Assembly (NCBI RefSeq): GCF_000959365.1
Contig: NZ_CP009556.1
Coordinates: 2,790,001 to 2,854,000 of the forward strand
DNA: 64,000 nt
Origin: Burkholderia oklahomensis C6786
GTDB lineage: Bacteria; Pseudomonadota; Gammaproteobacteria; Burkholderiales; Burkholderiaceae
Reading direction: 5' to 3'
Positions 28,103 through 36,811 of the stretch are shown here, piece by piece (within the stretch, counting starts at the first letter, position 1; each line of letters opens with the position of its first letter). The notes beneath the pieces are model-generated. The model made no database searches and was not told where the DNA came from. It saw only the letters and a list, made by a program, of their open reading frames with translations. The position numbers were made by a program, and so were the translations under genes.

Positions 28103-29101
28103 TCAGCTCCGATAGAGCGCGCACGCCCAGGTGGCGCCCGCGCCGTACGTCACCAGCAGGTTCAGTTGCCCGGCTCGCATGCGCCCTTGCTCGTGCGCGA
28201 GCGCGAGCGCGACCGGAAACGCGGCGCTCGCCATGTTGCCGAGGTGCTCGACGGAGATCATGCAGCGCTCGCGCGGCAGGCCGAGCTGCTCGATCACCGC
28301 GTCGATGATCCGCAGGTTCGGCTGGTGCGGCACGACGAGCCCGATGTCGCCGAGCGTCAGCTTGTGCTTGTCGAGCATCTGGCGGCACGCGTCGACGATG
28401 CGGCGCGTCGCGTCCTCGAACATGTCCGCGCCGCGCATCCGGAAGTAGTGGCGGCCCGCCGCGAGGTCGTCGGCATCGATGAAGTTCGGCCGCCGGGCGC
28501 CGGGCGCCTCCGTCTGCAGCAGATCGAACTGCGTGCCGTCCGCGCCGAGCGACAGGTCGACGAGGCCGCGCGTCGCGTCGGCCTGCCCTTGCAGCACCAT
28601 CGCGGCGGCGCCGTCGCTCAGCAAAATCGACAGGTTGCGGCCCGCGTTGCTCGTGTCGATCCGCCGCGACAGCGCTTCCGCGCAGATCAGCAGCACGTTG
28701 CGATACAGGCCGCTCGCGAGGAAATGCCGCGCGATTTCGATCCCGTACAGCCCGCCGCTGCATTGCGCGCGGATGTCGAAGCACGGAATCTCGCGCAGCC
28801 CGAGCCGCGGCTGGATGTAGCACGCCTGCGACGGATCGTGATGATCCGGCGACAGCGTGTTGACGATCAGCAGGTCGATGTCGGCCGGCGTCACGCCGGC
28901 GTCGGCCATCGCCCGCTCGGCGGCCGGACACGCGAGGTCCGCCAGTTGCTGATCGGGCGCGAGGTAGCGGCGATGCAGCACGCCGGTGCGGGTGCGGATG
29001 AATTCGTCGCTCGTGTCGATGACGCTCGCGACCTCGTCGTTGCCGACGATCCGCTCCGGCAGCGCGTACCCGAGCCCGGCGATCACGAGGTTACGCGACA
29101 T
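28103..29101 (-). CDS. hmqD: HmqD, PqsD-like beta-ketoacyl-ACP synthase III family enzyme
   Basis: 332 residues. All residues of the KAS III triad are visible: Cys114 in RAQCSGGLYG, His in VVPHQPNLRI and Asn in VEHLGNMASAAFP. In the homologous Pseudomonas pathway PqsD condenses anthraniloyl-CoA with malonyl-CoA to give 2-aminobenzoylacetyl-CoA. The start MSRNLVIAGLGYALPERIVG fits the family; it overlaps the end of hmqC by 11 bases. It is part of the continuous leftward hmq unit. Confidence 0.9.
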   Translation of the reverse strand: MSRNLVIAGLGYALPERIVGNDEVASVIDTSDEFIRTRTGVLHRRYLAPDQQLADLACPAAERAMADAGVTPADIDLLIVNTLSPDHHDPSQACYIQPRLGLREIPCFDIRAQCSGGLYGIEIARHFLASGLYRNVLLICAEALSRRIDTSNAGRNLSILLSDGAAAMVLQGQADATRGLVDLSLGADGTQFDLLQTEAPGARRPNFIDADDLAAGRHYFRMRGADMFEDATRRIVDACRQMLDKHKLTLGDIGLVVPHQPNLRIIDAVIEQLGLPRERCMISVEHLGNMASAAFPVALALAHEQGRMRAGQLNLLVTYGAGATWACALYRS

Positions 29102-30197
29102 GATCGGCCTCCGCGGCATCGACGGTCGAATCCGCGTCGTTCACGACCGTTTCGCCCCAGCGCCATAGCTGCGCGCCGAAGCCCCAGCCGGCGCCCGCGC
29201 CCGCGATCACCACCTGCGAGCCCGGCTTGACGACGCCGCTGCGGATCGATTCGTAGAGCGCGAGCGGCACCGCGGCCGACACGAGGCACGCGCAGTCGGC
29301 AAGACGGATCACGTATTGGTCCGGCGCGAGGCCGAGGCGCTGCGCCCATGCGCGCACGAGGATCTCCGACGGCTGATGGAACACCATCGCGTCAATGTCG
29401 TCCGTGTTCAGGCCGCTCTTGCGCAGCAGCCGCTCGACGATATCGGGAATCGCCTCGGGCATGAAGCGCGCGATCTGCTCCTGCGCCTCCGGCTTCAGCG
29501 TGAAATACGCGCCGAAGCGCTCGGCCTGACGCTCCGCTTCGTCGCGGTTCGCCGCGGGCTTCGGGTAGCGCCATTGCATCGTCGCGAGATCGTAGTGCGT
29601 CGCGTCGCTGCGATAGACGGCGTTCAGCCAGTCGGCGCCCTGCGGATCGTGCGCGTCGGCGACGAGCACTGCGGCCGCCGCGCCGTCGCCGAACGTCGTC
29701 GACGACTTGCTCGCATAGTCGACGACCGACGACATCCGCTCGGACGAGCACACGAGCGCGCGCTTCACGCGCCCTTGCTTGATCAGGTTCGTCGCGAGCT
29801 GCAGTTGCAGCACGAAGCTCGCGCATTCCATTTCGACGTCGGCGTCGAGCGCGCGGTGCGCACCGAGCCGGTCGCGCAGCGTGCGCGCGAGCCGCGGCGC
29901 GAAGCGCCTTGTGCCGCCTTCCGCGGTGACGAACGGCGACGTGATGTTGAACAGCACGAGATCGAGATCGGCCGCCTCGACGCCTGCGCGCGCGAGCGCC
30001 TGGCGCGCCGTGCGCTCCGCCATCGCCAGCTCGGATTCGCCCGCGCGCGGATCGATCACGTAGCGCGACTTGATTCCCCAGAAGTGCCACCACTCGGACG
30101 GAATCGGCTCGACTTCGTCGAAAGCGGGATCGTCGTTGCGCAGCAACCGCGACGGCAGATTGCACGCCAGACTGGCCATACGAACGTTATAGGACAT
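29091..30197 (-). CDS. hmqC: HmqC, PqsC-like condensing enzyme
   Basis: 368 residues. It is a KAS III-like subunit with Cys in EMECASFVLQLQLATN and His in MVFHQPSEILVRAW, matching the Cys-His dyad of PqsC. With its partner PqsB-like subunit it condenses an acyl chain with 2-aminobenzoylacetate to close the quinolone ring. The ATG overlaps the hmqB stop by one base (TGATG), which suggests coupled synthesis of the two subunits in equal amounts. Confidence 0.9.
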   Translation of the reverse strand: MSYNVRMASLACNLPSRLLRNDDPAFDEVEPIPSEWWHFWGIKSRYVIDPRAGESELAMAERTARQALARAGVEAADLDLVLFNITSPFVTAEGGTRRFAPRLARTLRDRLGAHRALDADVEMECASFVLQLQLATNLIKQGRVKRALVCSSERMSSVVDYASKSSTTFGDGAAAAVLVADAHDPQGADWLNAVYRSDATHYDLATMQWRYPKPAANRDEAERQAERFGAYFTLKPEAQEQIARFMPEAIPDIVERLLRKSGLNTDDIDAMVFHQPSEILVRAWAQRLGLAPDQYVIRLADCACLVSAAVPLALYESIRSGVVKPGSQVVIAGAGAGWGFGAQLWRWGETVVNDADSTVDAAEADHVA

Positions 30198-31081
30198 CAG
30201 ACCTCCATTGCGATGCATGCGATGCGCGGCTTGAATACGTCGAGCGTCAGCGCGGCGACGATCCGCGCGTCGCGGCGCGCGCCCGCGGCGCCGCCCGCGC
30301 GGGTCGCGAGCCAGGCGGGAAGCTGGAATGCGGCGGGGATGCCGGCCGCGCCGTCGATCACATCGACGCGCGATTCGCTCGCGAAGCCGGCGTCGTCCGA
30401 CAGCCAGCCGCGCAGCCACGACTCACGAAACAGTTCGGACACCTGCGCGTCGACCTTGCCGCGCACGTCGCCGACGACCGCGCGTACGGCCGCGTCGGCG
30501 TTGCCCGGCTGCGTGCGAAAACGGCCGGTCGCGGGATCGAAGCCGCTGTCGAAGCGCGCGACGACGCCGGTTTCGTGCGCGCGGCGCGCGGGCACGGCGT
30601 CGAGCGTCGCGAGGCTCGGCGCATCGAGATCCGCATAGCTCGCGTGATAGCGATCGTCGCGGCCGGGTGTCAGCACGATCGCGCCCGCGCCGTCGGCGAA
30701 GCCGCTCGACGCGGCGCCGTCGACGTCGGCCAGCGCCTCCGCCCTCACGACGAGCGCGCGGCGGTAGCCGAGCTGACGGCAATGGCTCTGCGCGAAATCG
30801 AGCGCGAGCGTCCAGTCCGCGTCGAGCAGATCGAACACCGCCGCGTTGGCCGCGCGCAGATCGCGCTGCACCGGATGCGCGAGGCGCGGCCCCGCGATCG
30901 GCGCCGCGTCCGCCATCCGGTTCGGAGAAACCGACAAGCTGACGATGAGGTCGAGCTCCGACGGCAGGCAGCGCGCTTTCGAGAGCGCCTGCCTCGCCGC
31001 CTTGACCGCATGGTCGTTCGCAAACGGAAGCGCGTGCTTCGCGCCGTCCGATATCGCAATACCCGCTCCTAGTATTTTCAT
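30197..31081 (-). CDS. hmqB: HmqB, PqsB-like non-catalytic partner of HmqC
   Basis: 294 residues with a KAS III-like fold pattern (MKILGAGIAISDG, LPSELDLIVSLSVSPNRMADAA split by Arg/Leu-rich helices, SGFADGAGAIVLTPG). The active-site Cys is absent: the equivalent segment reads FDLLDADWTLALDF, as expected of PqsB, which forms a heterodimer with the catalytic PqsC. It starts 82 bp after the hmqA stop and is coupled to hmqC. Confidence 0.88.
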   Translation of the reverse strand: MKILGAGIAISDGAKHALPFANDHAVKAARQALSKARCLPSELDLIVSLSVSPNRMADAAPIAGPRLAHPVQRDLRAANAAVFDLLDADWTLALDFAQSHCRQLGYRRALVVRAEALADVDGAASSGFADGAGAIVLTPGRDDRYHASYADLDAPSLATLDAVPARRAHETGVVARFDSGFDPATGRFRTQPGNADAAVRAVVGDVRGKVDAQVSELFRESWLRGWLSDDAGFASESRVDVIDGAAGIPAAFQLPAWLATRAGGAAGARRDARIVAALTLDVFKPRIACIAMEV

Positions 31082-31163
31082 GTCGCTTCGATGTTGTGTG
31101 GGTTTGGCGTTGTCGATGCTGAGCCGGCCGCACGCGGCGCGGCGCAGCCGGCACGCGCGGCCG

Positions 31164-32786
31164 TCAGGCCGCTTGCGCGTCCTCGGCCGCCTGTCGCAGC
31201 TTGAAGCGCTGCAGCTTGCCGGACTCGTTGCGCGGCAGTCCGCCCGCGTGATACTCGATGCGCCGCGGATACTTGTAAGGCGCGATCAGCGCCTTCACGT
31301 GCTGCTGCAGCGCCACCGTCAGCGCATCGGATCCGCTCACGCCGGGCCGCAGCACGACGTGCGCGCACACGAGCGTGCCGCCGCGCTCGTCGGGCGCGCC
31401 GACGACGCCGCACTCGAGCACGTCCGCGTGGCGCAGCATCGCTTCTTCGACTTCGGCGGGCGAGATGGTGTAGCCGAGGCTGATGATCAGATCGTCGGCG
31501 CGCGCCTGGTAGAACAGGTAGCCGTCCTCGTCGAGATACGCGGCATCGCCCGTCAGGTTCCAGCCGTGCCGCACGTAGTCGCGCTGCCGCGCGTCGTTCA
31601 GATAGCGGCAGCCGGTCGGCCCCTGCACCGCGAGACGGCCGACGTGGTAAGGCGGCAGACGCTCGCCGCGCTCGTCGAGGATCGCGAGCCGGTAGCCGGG
31701 CACCGCCTTGCCGATCGCCCCTTCCTTCGCCCGCGCTTCATCCGCCGACGCGAAGATGTGAAGCATCTCGGTCGCGCCGATGCCGTCGATGATGCGGAGG
31801 CCCGTCCGGGCCAGCCACGCGTTGCGCGTCGGCACCGGCAGCGCCTCGCCCGCGCACACGCATTTGCGCAGGCTCGAGATGTCGTGGCCGTCGACGGCGT
31901 CGAGCATCGCGCGATACGCGGCCGGCGCGGTGAAGAGGATGCTGACGCGATGCGCGTCGACCGCGGCGAGCAGCCGCTCCGGCTTCGCCCGCTGCAGCAG
32001 CACGACGCTCGCGCCGACGCTCAGCGGAAACAGCAGCAGCGCGCCGAGGCCGAACGTGAACGCGAGCGGCGGCGAGCCGCAGAACACGTCGTCCGCATCG
32101 GGCTTCAGCACGTGCTGCGGAAAGCAATGGCAGATCGCCATCACGTCGCGATGAAAATGCACGGTCGCCTTCGGCCGCCCGGTCGTGCCGGATGTGAACG
32201 CGACGATGCACGGATCGTCGGCGCGCGTGTCGACCGTCTCGAACGTGGCCGGGTACTCGCGCATCAGCCGCTCGAACGCGCCCGCCTCGTCCGTTTCGTA
32301 GCAGCGGACGAATTCGACGCCGGGCACCGCCGCTATCGCCGCGTGCAATTCCGCCGATACCGACGCCTCGCAGAGCGCATGCGAGACCTTTGCCTGCGCG
32401 ATGACTTTCGACAACTCGCCCGCGCGCAGCAGCGGCATCGTCGTCACGGCGACGCCGCCCGCCTTGACGACCGCGAACCACGCGGCGGCGAGGAACGGAT
32501 GATTGGTTCCGTGCAGCAGCACCCGGTTGCCCGGAACGAGGCCCCCGTCGCGCACCAGCATGTTCGCGATCCGGTTGCTGTATTCGAACAGGTCGCGATA
32601 CGACCACGCGGCGCCGGATTCGGTCTTGATCGCGACGCGATCGCCCCAGCCGCGCCCGGTCACGGCGGCATCGAGGAGCGCCGCCGCGCAATTGATGCGC
32701 GCCGGAAACTGCAGGCCCGGCAACTCGAAGACGAACTCCGGCAGATCGGTCGGTGCAGGCAGATTCATGCGGCAAAAGTTGTCCAT
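31164..32786 (-). CDS. hmqA: HmqA, anthranilate-CoA ligase (PqsA-like)
   Basis: 540 residues from the ATG at 32786 (a second ATG six codons in is possible). Adenylating-enzyme motifs are clear: FTSGTTGRPKATVHFHRD, GIGATEMLHIF, LTGDAAYLDEDGYLFYQ, and the late PRNESGKLQRF with the catalytic Lys. Its best functional match is the benzoate/anthranilate-CoA ligase group, so it should activate anthranilate as the first step of quinolone synthesis. It is the first gene of hmqABCDEFG, behind a 1.1 kb AT-rich region that must hold the operon promoter. Confidence 0.9.
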   Translation of the reverse strand: MDNFCRMNLPAPTDLPEFVFELPGLQFPARINCAAALLDAAVTGRGWGDRVAIKTESGAAWSYRDLFEYSNRIANMLVRDGGLVPGNRVLLHGTNHPFLAAAWFAVVKAGGVAVTTMPLLRAGELSKVIAQAKVSHALCEASVSAELHAAIAAVPGVEFVRCYETDEAGAFERLMREYPATFETVDTRADDPCIVAFTSGTTGRPKATVHFHRDVMAICHCFPQHVLKPDADDVFCGSPPLAFTFGLGALLLFPLSVGASVVLLQRAKPERLLAAVDAHRVSILFTAPAAYRAMLDAVDGHDISSLRKCVCAGEALPVPTRNAWLARTGLRIIDGIGATEMLHIFASADEARAKEGAIGKAVPGYRLAILDERGERLPPYHVGRLAVQGPTGCRYLNDARQRDYVRHGWNLTGDAAYLDEDGYLFYQARADDLIISLGYTISPAEVEEAMLRHADVLECGVVGAPDERGGTLVCAHVVLRPGVSGSDALTVALQQHVKALIAPYKYPRRIEYHAGGLPRNESGKLQRFKLRQAAEDAQAA

Positions 32787-33161
32787 CGTCAGTGCTCACG
32801 AGAAGTTGACTGAGAAACCGGGGTGATTCGGCGGGGTGATTCGCGCCGCGGCCGCTCATCGCATTCGAATTCCGGAAGGCAATGACCGCCGCAACCGGCG
32901 CTTCATCGGAAACGCTCGGATTGAAATTTCGAATTCATCCCATTCAGGCCGGCACATCCTGAAATTCGATCATTCCAACCCATCGAACCATTTCAAACAA
33001 TTTTCATGAGGTGAAAATACCTTTCCATCAATCATGAGCGCGCAATATTAAAAACAAATTTCAAAAAAATAAAGCCCTTGCCTGAAAACACTGTCCTAAA
33101 TAGTCGACTCTTCAACCCCAAGGCATTGGAGTCCGAGGGTTTGTAGTTTTCCTCCATTTCG

Positions 33162-33173
33162 TTGACTCGTCAA
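33162..33173. promoter_or_regulatory. Inverted repeat TTGAC-TC-GTCAA upstream of hmqA
   Basis: A perfect dyad of 5-base arms with a 2-base centre, about 375 bp before hmqA in the AT-rich region. Read on the minus strand it also offers a TTGAC that could be a -35 element. It is a candidate operator only. Confidence 0.25.
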
Positions 33174-33725
33174 AAACCCAGGAAGATGGTTTTATGGCAG
33201 CCAAAATATGTCGAGCAAAGCTCGCCCGCATGAATTGACATTTCACATACCGAAACAAAGGCGCTCATATTTTTATCAATCATCATTCAATTCCGGTCAT
33301 TGAATAGAAATCCGATTAAATGACGCGCTCGTGACATTGATCCATTCAATCGCCCAATCAGGAAATTTCGGCCATACGACAGAATCGTCATCCGGTCAAT
33401 ACACGATGGCCAAATCGGCGCGCACGCGGCGCATCGATCCCCGCGCGCCGCTCGGCTCGAACGACGACGCAAGCGGATTCATTCGCCGCGTGGATAGGCC
33501 GCCGCCGCTCGGGCGGCTGAGCGATCCGGACGAATCAGGATGAAATCGGGCAGATGGGAAGTTGGAGAGGTCCGGCTGACGCCGATCCCGTTCTCGTGAT
33601 GCTTCGGCGGAAAACCGGCGCGCCGCGCGACGCTCGGACAATGCACGTCACGGCAGCCGAGCCGACATCGACCGCTCCGCGCATCTCGCCGTCACGCAAT
33701 GCGGACATCGCGCGCAAGCGCCGGC

Positions 33726-33749
33726 GAGACAGTGAGACAGTGAGACAGC
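33726..33749. repeat. 8-bp tandem repeat, three copies
   Basis: GAGACAGT, GAGACAGT, GAGACAGC in direct tandem in non-coding DNA between nrdJ and hmqA. Short repeats of this kind are common in the B. pseudomallei group and often vary in copy number. Confidence 0.75.
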
Positions 33750-33864
33750 GCCTATCGCGCGAAGCGATCACGAATCGAAGCACCGCGCGCGATCGACAGC
33801 GCCGCGCGGCCGAGCTTCATGGAAATCACGCGCCGACCGCCGCGCCGGCGCGCGCATCGAGCGG

Positions 33865-36396
33865 TCAACCGCAGGCGCCGATCTCGCCGCACGCGGTGCA
33901 GAAATCGCAGCCGTCCTTGCGGATCACCGCATTCGCGCCGCACGAGTTGCATTTGCGCCCGAACATCGTGCGCAGTTCGGCGGCGCTGCGCGTCGCCGCA
34001 ACCGTCTCGTCGTCGCTTTCGCCGCCCGCCGATTCCGTCTCGGCGGCGAGCATCGCGGCGACCGCATGCGAATCCGCGCCGCCGCGCGGCAGCGTCGCGA
34101 GCAGGCGCGACGGCACCTGGCTGCCTTCCGCATCGAGAAAGCCGCGGCGATGCAGGATCTGCTGGATCGCGTAGCTGAGCGCCGCGACCTCGGAATCGTG
34201 CCACAGCGGAATGCGCCGGCCGTCGAGCCGCTGCGTCTCGCCGAGCCGCACCTGCCCGCGGTCCCACGACACCTTGCGCAGATCCTGCAGATTGCGCGCG
34301 ACGAAGCCGCCGCGCGCGGCGAGCGACAGCGAGCGCATCGTCGCCGTGATCCATTGCTGCGACTCGTCGCGCTGGCCGACCGGGATGAAGAACTCGATCG
34401 GCCGCTCGATCGTCACCTCTTCGCCGCCGATGCGCCCCGTCACCTCCATGAACGACACCGCGACGTACAGCGACTTCTTGCCGAGCTGCGTCAGGTATTC
34501 GACCTTCTCGATCACGGCGGGAAGCTCGCCCTTCGGCCGGTGGTCGATCGCGATCCGCAGCGGATCGAGATCCGCCTCCGTCAGCGTGTCCTCCGGCTCG
34601 GACGTGTGCAGCACCGCGCCGAGCGTCTCGTTCGGCCGATACGTCGCGAGCCCCTTCAGGCCGCTCTTCCACGCGTCGAAGTAGAGGCTCTCGAAATCGT
34701 CGAACGGATAATCGGCGGGCACGTTGACCGTCTTCGAGATCGACGTGTCGACGTACGGCTGCACGGCCGCCATCATCGCGAGATGGTCGTGCGCGGACAT
34801 CTGCAGCGCGCTGACGAAATAGTCGGGCAGCGCGTCGACGTCGCCGCCGAGCTCGCGATACAGCCGGTATGCGTAGTCCTCGACCGCGAACGTCCGGCGG
34901 CCGCCGTCCGCCATGATCTTCGTGCGCTGATAGGTCCACGAGAACGCGGGCTCGATGCCGTTCGACGCGTTGTCCGCGAACGCGAGGCTCACGGTGCCCG
35001 TCGGCGCGATCGACAGCAAATGGCTGTTGCGAATGCCGTCGCGCCGGATCGCGTCCTGGATGTCGTCGGGCAGGCGCGACGCGAACGTGCCCGCTTCGAG
35101 ATACCGGTCCGCGTCGAAGAGCGGGAACGCGCCGCGCTCGCGCGCGAGCTCGACCGACGCGCCGTAAGCCGCGTCGCGCATCTCGCGCCCGACGCGCGCG
35201 GCGAAGTCGCGCCCTTCCTGCGAGTCGTAGCGCAAGCCGAGCATCACGAGCGTGTCGCCGAGGCCCGTGAAGCCGATGCCGATCCGCCGCTTCTGCTCCG
35301 CCTCGTGGCGCTGCTCGGGCAGCGGCCACAGCGTCACGTCGAGCACGTCGTCGAGGAAGCGCACCTGCGTGCGCGTGCGCTCGGCGAGCGCGTCCCAGTC
35401 GAATACGCTGTCGCCGCCTTGCAGCTGCGCGAACGGGTCGATCACGAAGCGCGTCAGATTGAGCGGCCCGAGATTGCAGCAGCCGTATGCGGGCAGCGGC
35501 TGCTCGCCGCACGGATTCGTCGCACGAATCGTCTCGACCGCGCGCAGGTTGTTGTCGTCGTTCATCTTCGAGATGAACACGACGCCCGGCTCGGCGACGT
35601 CGTACGTCGAGCGCATGATCGTGTCCCAGATCGCGCGCGCGCGCTTTTCCGCATAGACCCACATCCCGTCGTCGCGCCGATGCAGGTCGCCCGCCGCGCG
35701 CCGCGCGGGCGACGGCTCCGCGCGATGCACGAGCTGCCACGGCAGGTCCTGCTCGACCGCGTCCATGAACGCATCGGTGATCGCGACCGAGATGTTGAAG
35801 TTGTTCCAGCGGCCCTTCGAGTGCTTCGCTTCGATGAATTCGAGCAGATCCGGATGATCGCAATCGAGCACCGCCATCTGCGCGCCGCGCCGCGCGCCCG
35901 CGCTTTCGACGGTGCGGCATGACGCGTCGAACACGTCGATGTAGCTGCACGGCCCGGACGCGCTCGAGCCCGTCGAGTGCACGTACGCGCCGCGCGGGCG
36001 AATCGCCGAGAAGTTGTAGCCGACTCCGCCGCCGCGCCGCATCGTCTCGGCCGCCTGCAGCAGCGCGACGTAGATGCCGGGCAGCCCGCGCTCGTCGACG
36101 CCCTGGATGCAGTCGCCGACGGGCTGCACGAAGCAGTTGATCAGCGTCGCCGCGATCGAGCTGCCCGCCGCGCTCATGATCCGGCCCGCGCCGAGCGCGC
36201 CGCGCTGCAGATGCTCGACGAAGCGCGCCTCGATTTCGTCGCGCAGCGCGGCGGGCTCCGCCTGCGCGACGCCGTGCGCGACGCGGCGATAGATGTCGTC
36301 GACCGTCCGCTCGTCGCCCTTCGCGTATTTTTCCAGCAGCACGTCGGTGGAGAATTGTTGCGGAGCGAGGTGGAACTCGGGTGCGATGGTCGCCAT
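33865..36396 (-). CDS. nrdJ: Adenosylcobalamin-dependent ribonucleotide reductase (class II)
   Basis: 843 residues. It reduces ribonucleotides to deoxyribonucleotides using adenosylcobalamin, so it works with or without oxygen. Landmarks are GGGVGYNFSAIRPRG, NPCGEQPLPAYGCCNLGPLN with the active-site Cys, IGIGFTGLGDTLVMLGL and IAPTGTVSLAFADNASNG. The C-terminus is a four-Cys zinc-ribbon-like tail (CNSCG ... CDFCTACGEIGACG) that probably includes the redox Cys pair. The ATG at 36396 begins MATIAPEFHLAPQQF. It stands alone, with no nrdR or partner subunit nearby, and no B12 riboswitch was recognised upstream. Confidence 0.92.
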   Translation of the reverse strand: MATIAPEFHLAPQQFSTDVLLEKYAKGDERTVDDIYRRVAHGVAQAEPAALRDEIEARFVEHLQRGALGAGRIMSAAGSSIAATLINCFVQPVGDCIQGVDERGLPGIYVALLQAAETMRRGGGVGYNFSAIRPRGAYVHSTGSSASGPCSYIDVFDASCRTVESAGARRGAQMAVLDCDHPDLLEFIEAKHSKGRWNNFNISVAITDAFMDAVEQDLPWQLVHRAEPSPARRAAGDLHRRDDGMWVYAEKRARAIWDTIMRSTYDVAEPGVVFISKMNDDNNLRAVETIRATNPCGEQPLPAYGCCNLGPLNLTRFVIDPFAQLQGGDSVFDWDALAERTRTQVRFLDDVLDVTLWPLPEQRHEAEQKRRIGIGFTGLGDTLVMLGLRYDSQEGRDFAARVGREMRDAAYGASVELARERGAFPLFDADRYLEAGTFASRLPDDIQDAIRRDGIRNSHLLSIAPTGTVSLAFADNASNGIEPAFSWTYQRTKIMADGGRRTFAVEDYAYRLYRELGGDVDALPDYFVSALQMSAHDHLAMMAAVQPYVDTSISKTVNVPADYPFDDFESLYFDAWKSGLKGLATYRPNETLGAVLHTSEPEDTLTEADLDPLRIAIDHRPKGELPAVIEKVEYLTQLGKKSLYVAVSFMEVTGRIGGEEVTIERPIEFFIPVGQRDESQQWITATMRSLSLAARGGFVARNLQDLRKVSWDRGQVRLGETQRLDGRRIPLWHDSEVAALSYAIQQILHRRGFLDAEGSQVPSRLLATLPRGGADSHAVAAMLAAETESAGGESDDETVAATRSAAELRTMFGRKCNSCGANAVIRKDGCDFCTACGEIGACG

Positions 36397-36811
36397 GGAC
36401 AGCCTCTCTGCGGCATTGCGCGTGAATGATGGGCCCGATACGCCGGCCGCCGGCACGCGGCGATCGAGAGCGGCGCGTCGCCGCATTCGACGACCATACC
36501 GCAGGCGCCATTCCGCCGCAATCGGCGACGCGCGGCCGCCGTGCGGAAAACTACGGCCGGATCAACGGAAAGCCGACGAGCGGCGGTAAATCGGGGCACC
36601 GGGTACGCATTGCCGCGCAACGGGTAGCAAGATGCCTGCCGCTTCGCAGCATGCGGGCGGCGGGCACGGGTGCTTCGCGCGGGTGCGCGCAGGGGCGCGG
36701 CACCGGCACGGACGCGGCGCATGCATGCGCGTCGAGATGATACGCGCGCTGCGCGTCAGGAAATCGCGGCGCGCGCCGAGCCGGCGACGCGTGAAGCGGC
36801 CGCGCGTCGCG
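36397..36811. other. 415-bp gap between permease and nrdJ
   Basis: Both neighbours are on the minus strand, so the gap holds the nrdJ promoter and the end of the ABC transporter unit. GC-rich inverted repeats are frequent, but no T-tailed terminator and no complete cobalamin riboswitch core were found. Confidence 0.4.

Larger units (their letters stand above)
32787..33864. other. 1.08-kb intergenic region, AT-rich in its left half; hmq promoter region
   Basis: The segment 32880-33400 is strikingly AT-rich compared with the flanking genes, with A and T runs around 33045-33075. It separates hmqA from the nrdJ-like gene, both on the minus strand, so it holds the hmq promoter and the downstream end of nrdJ. 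A TTGAC/GTCAA dyad and an 8-bp repeat are listed separately. A 45-codon frame at 33406-33543 has no ribosome binding site. No regulator gene lies in the gap. Confidence 0.6.

Noticed and set aside
33406..33543. 45-codon plus-strand frame beginning MAKSARTRR with two similar Pro/Arg-rich stretches
   Set aside because: No ribosome binding site, no recognisable relatives, and it lies in intergenic DNA with relaxed composition.
36397..36811. Possible cobalamin riboswitch upstream of nrdJ
   Set aside because: Fragments such as GCGGCGGTAAA and CGCAACGGGTAG recall B12-element pieces, but they read on the strand away from nrdJ and the conserved core and B12 box are missing.
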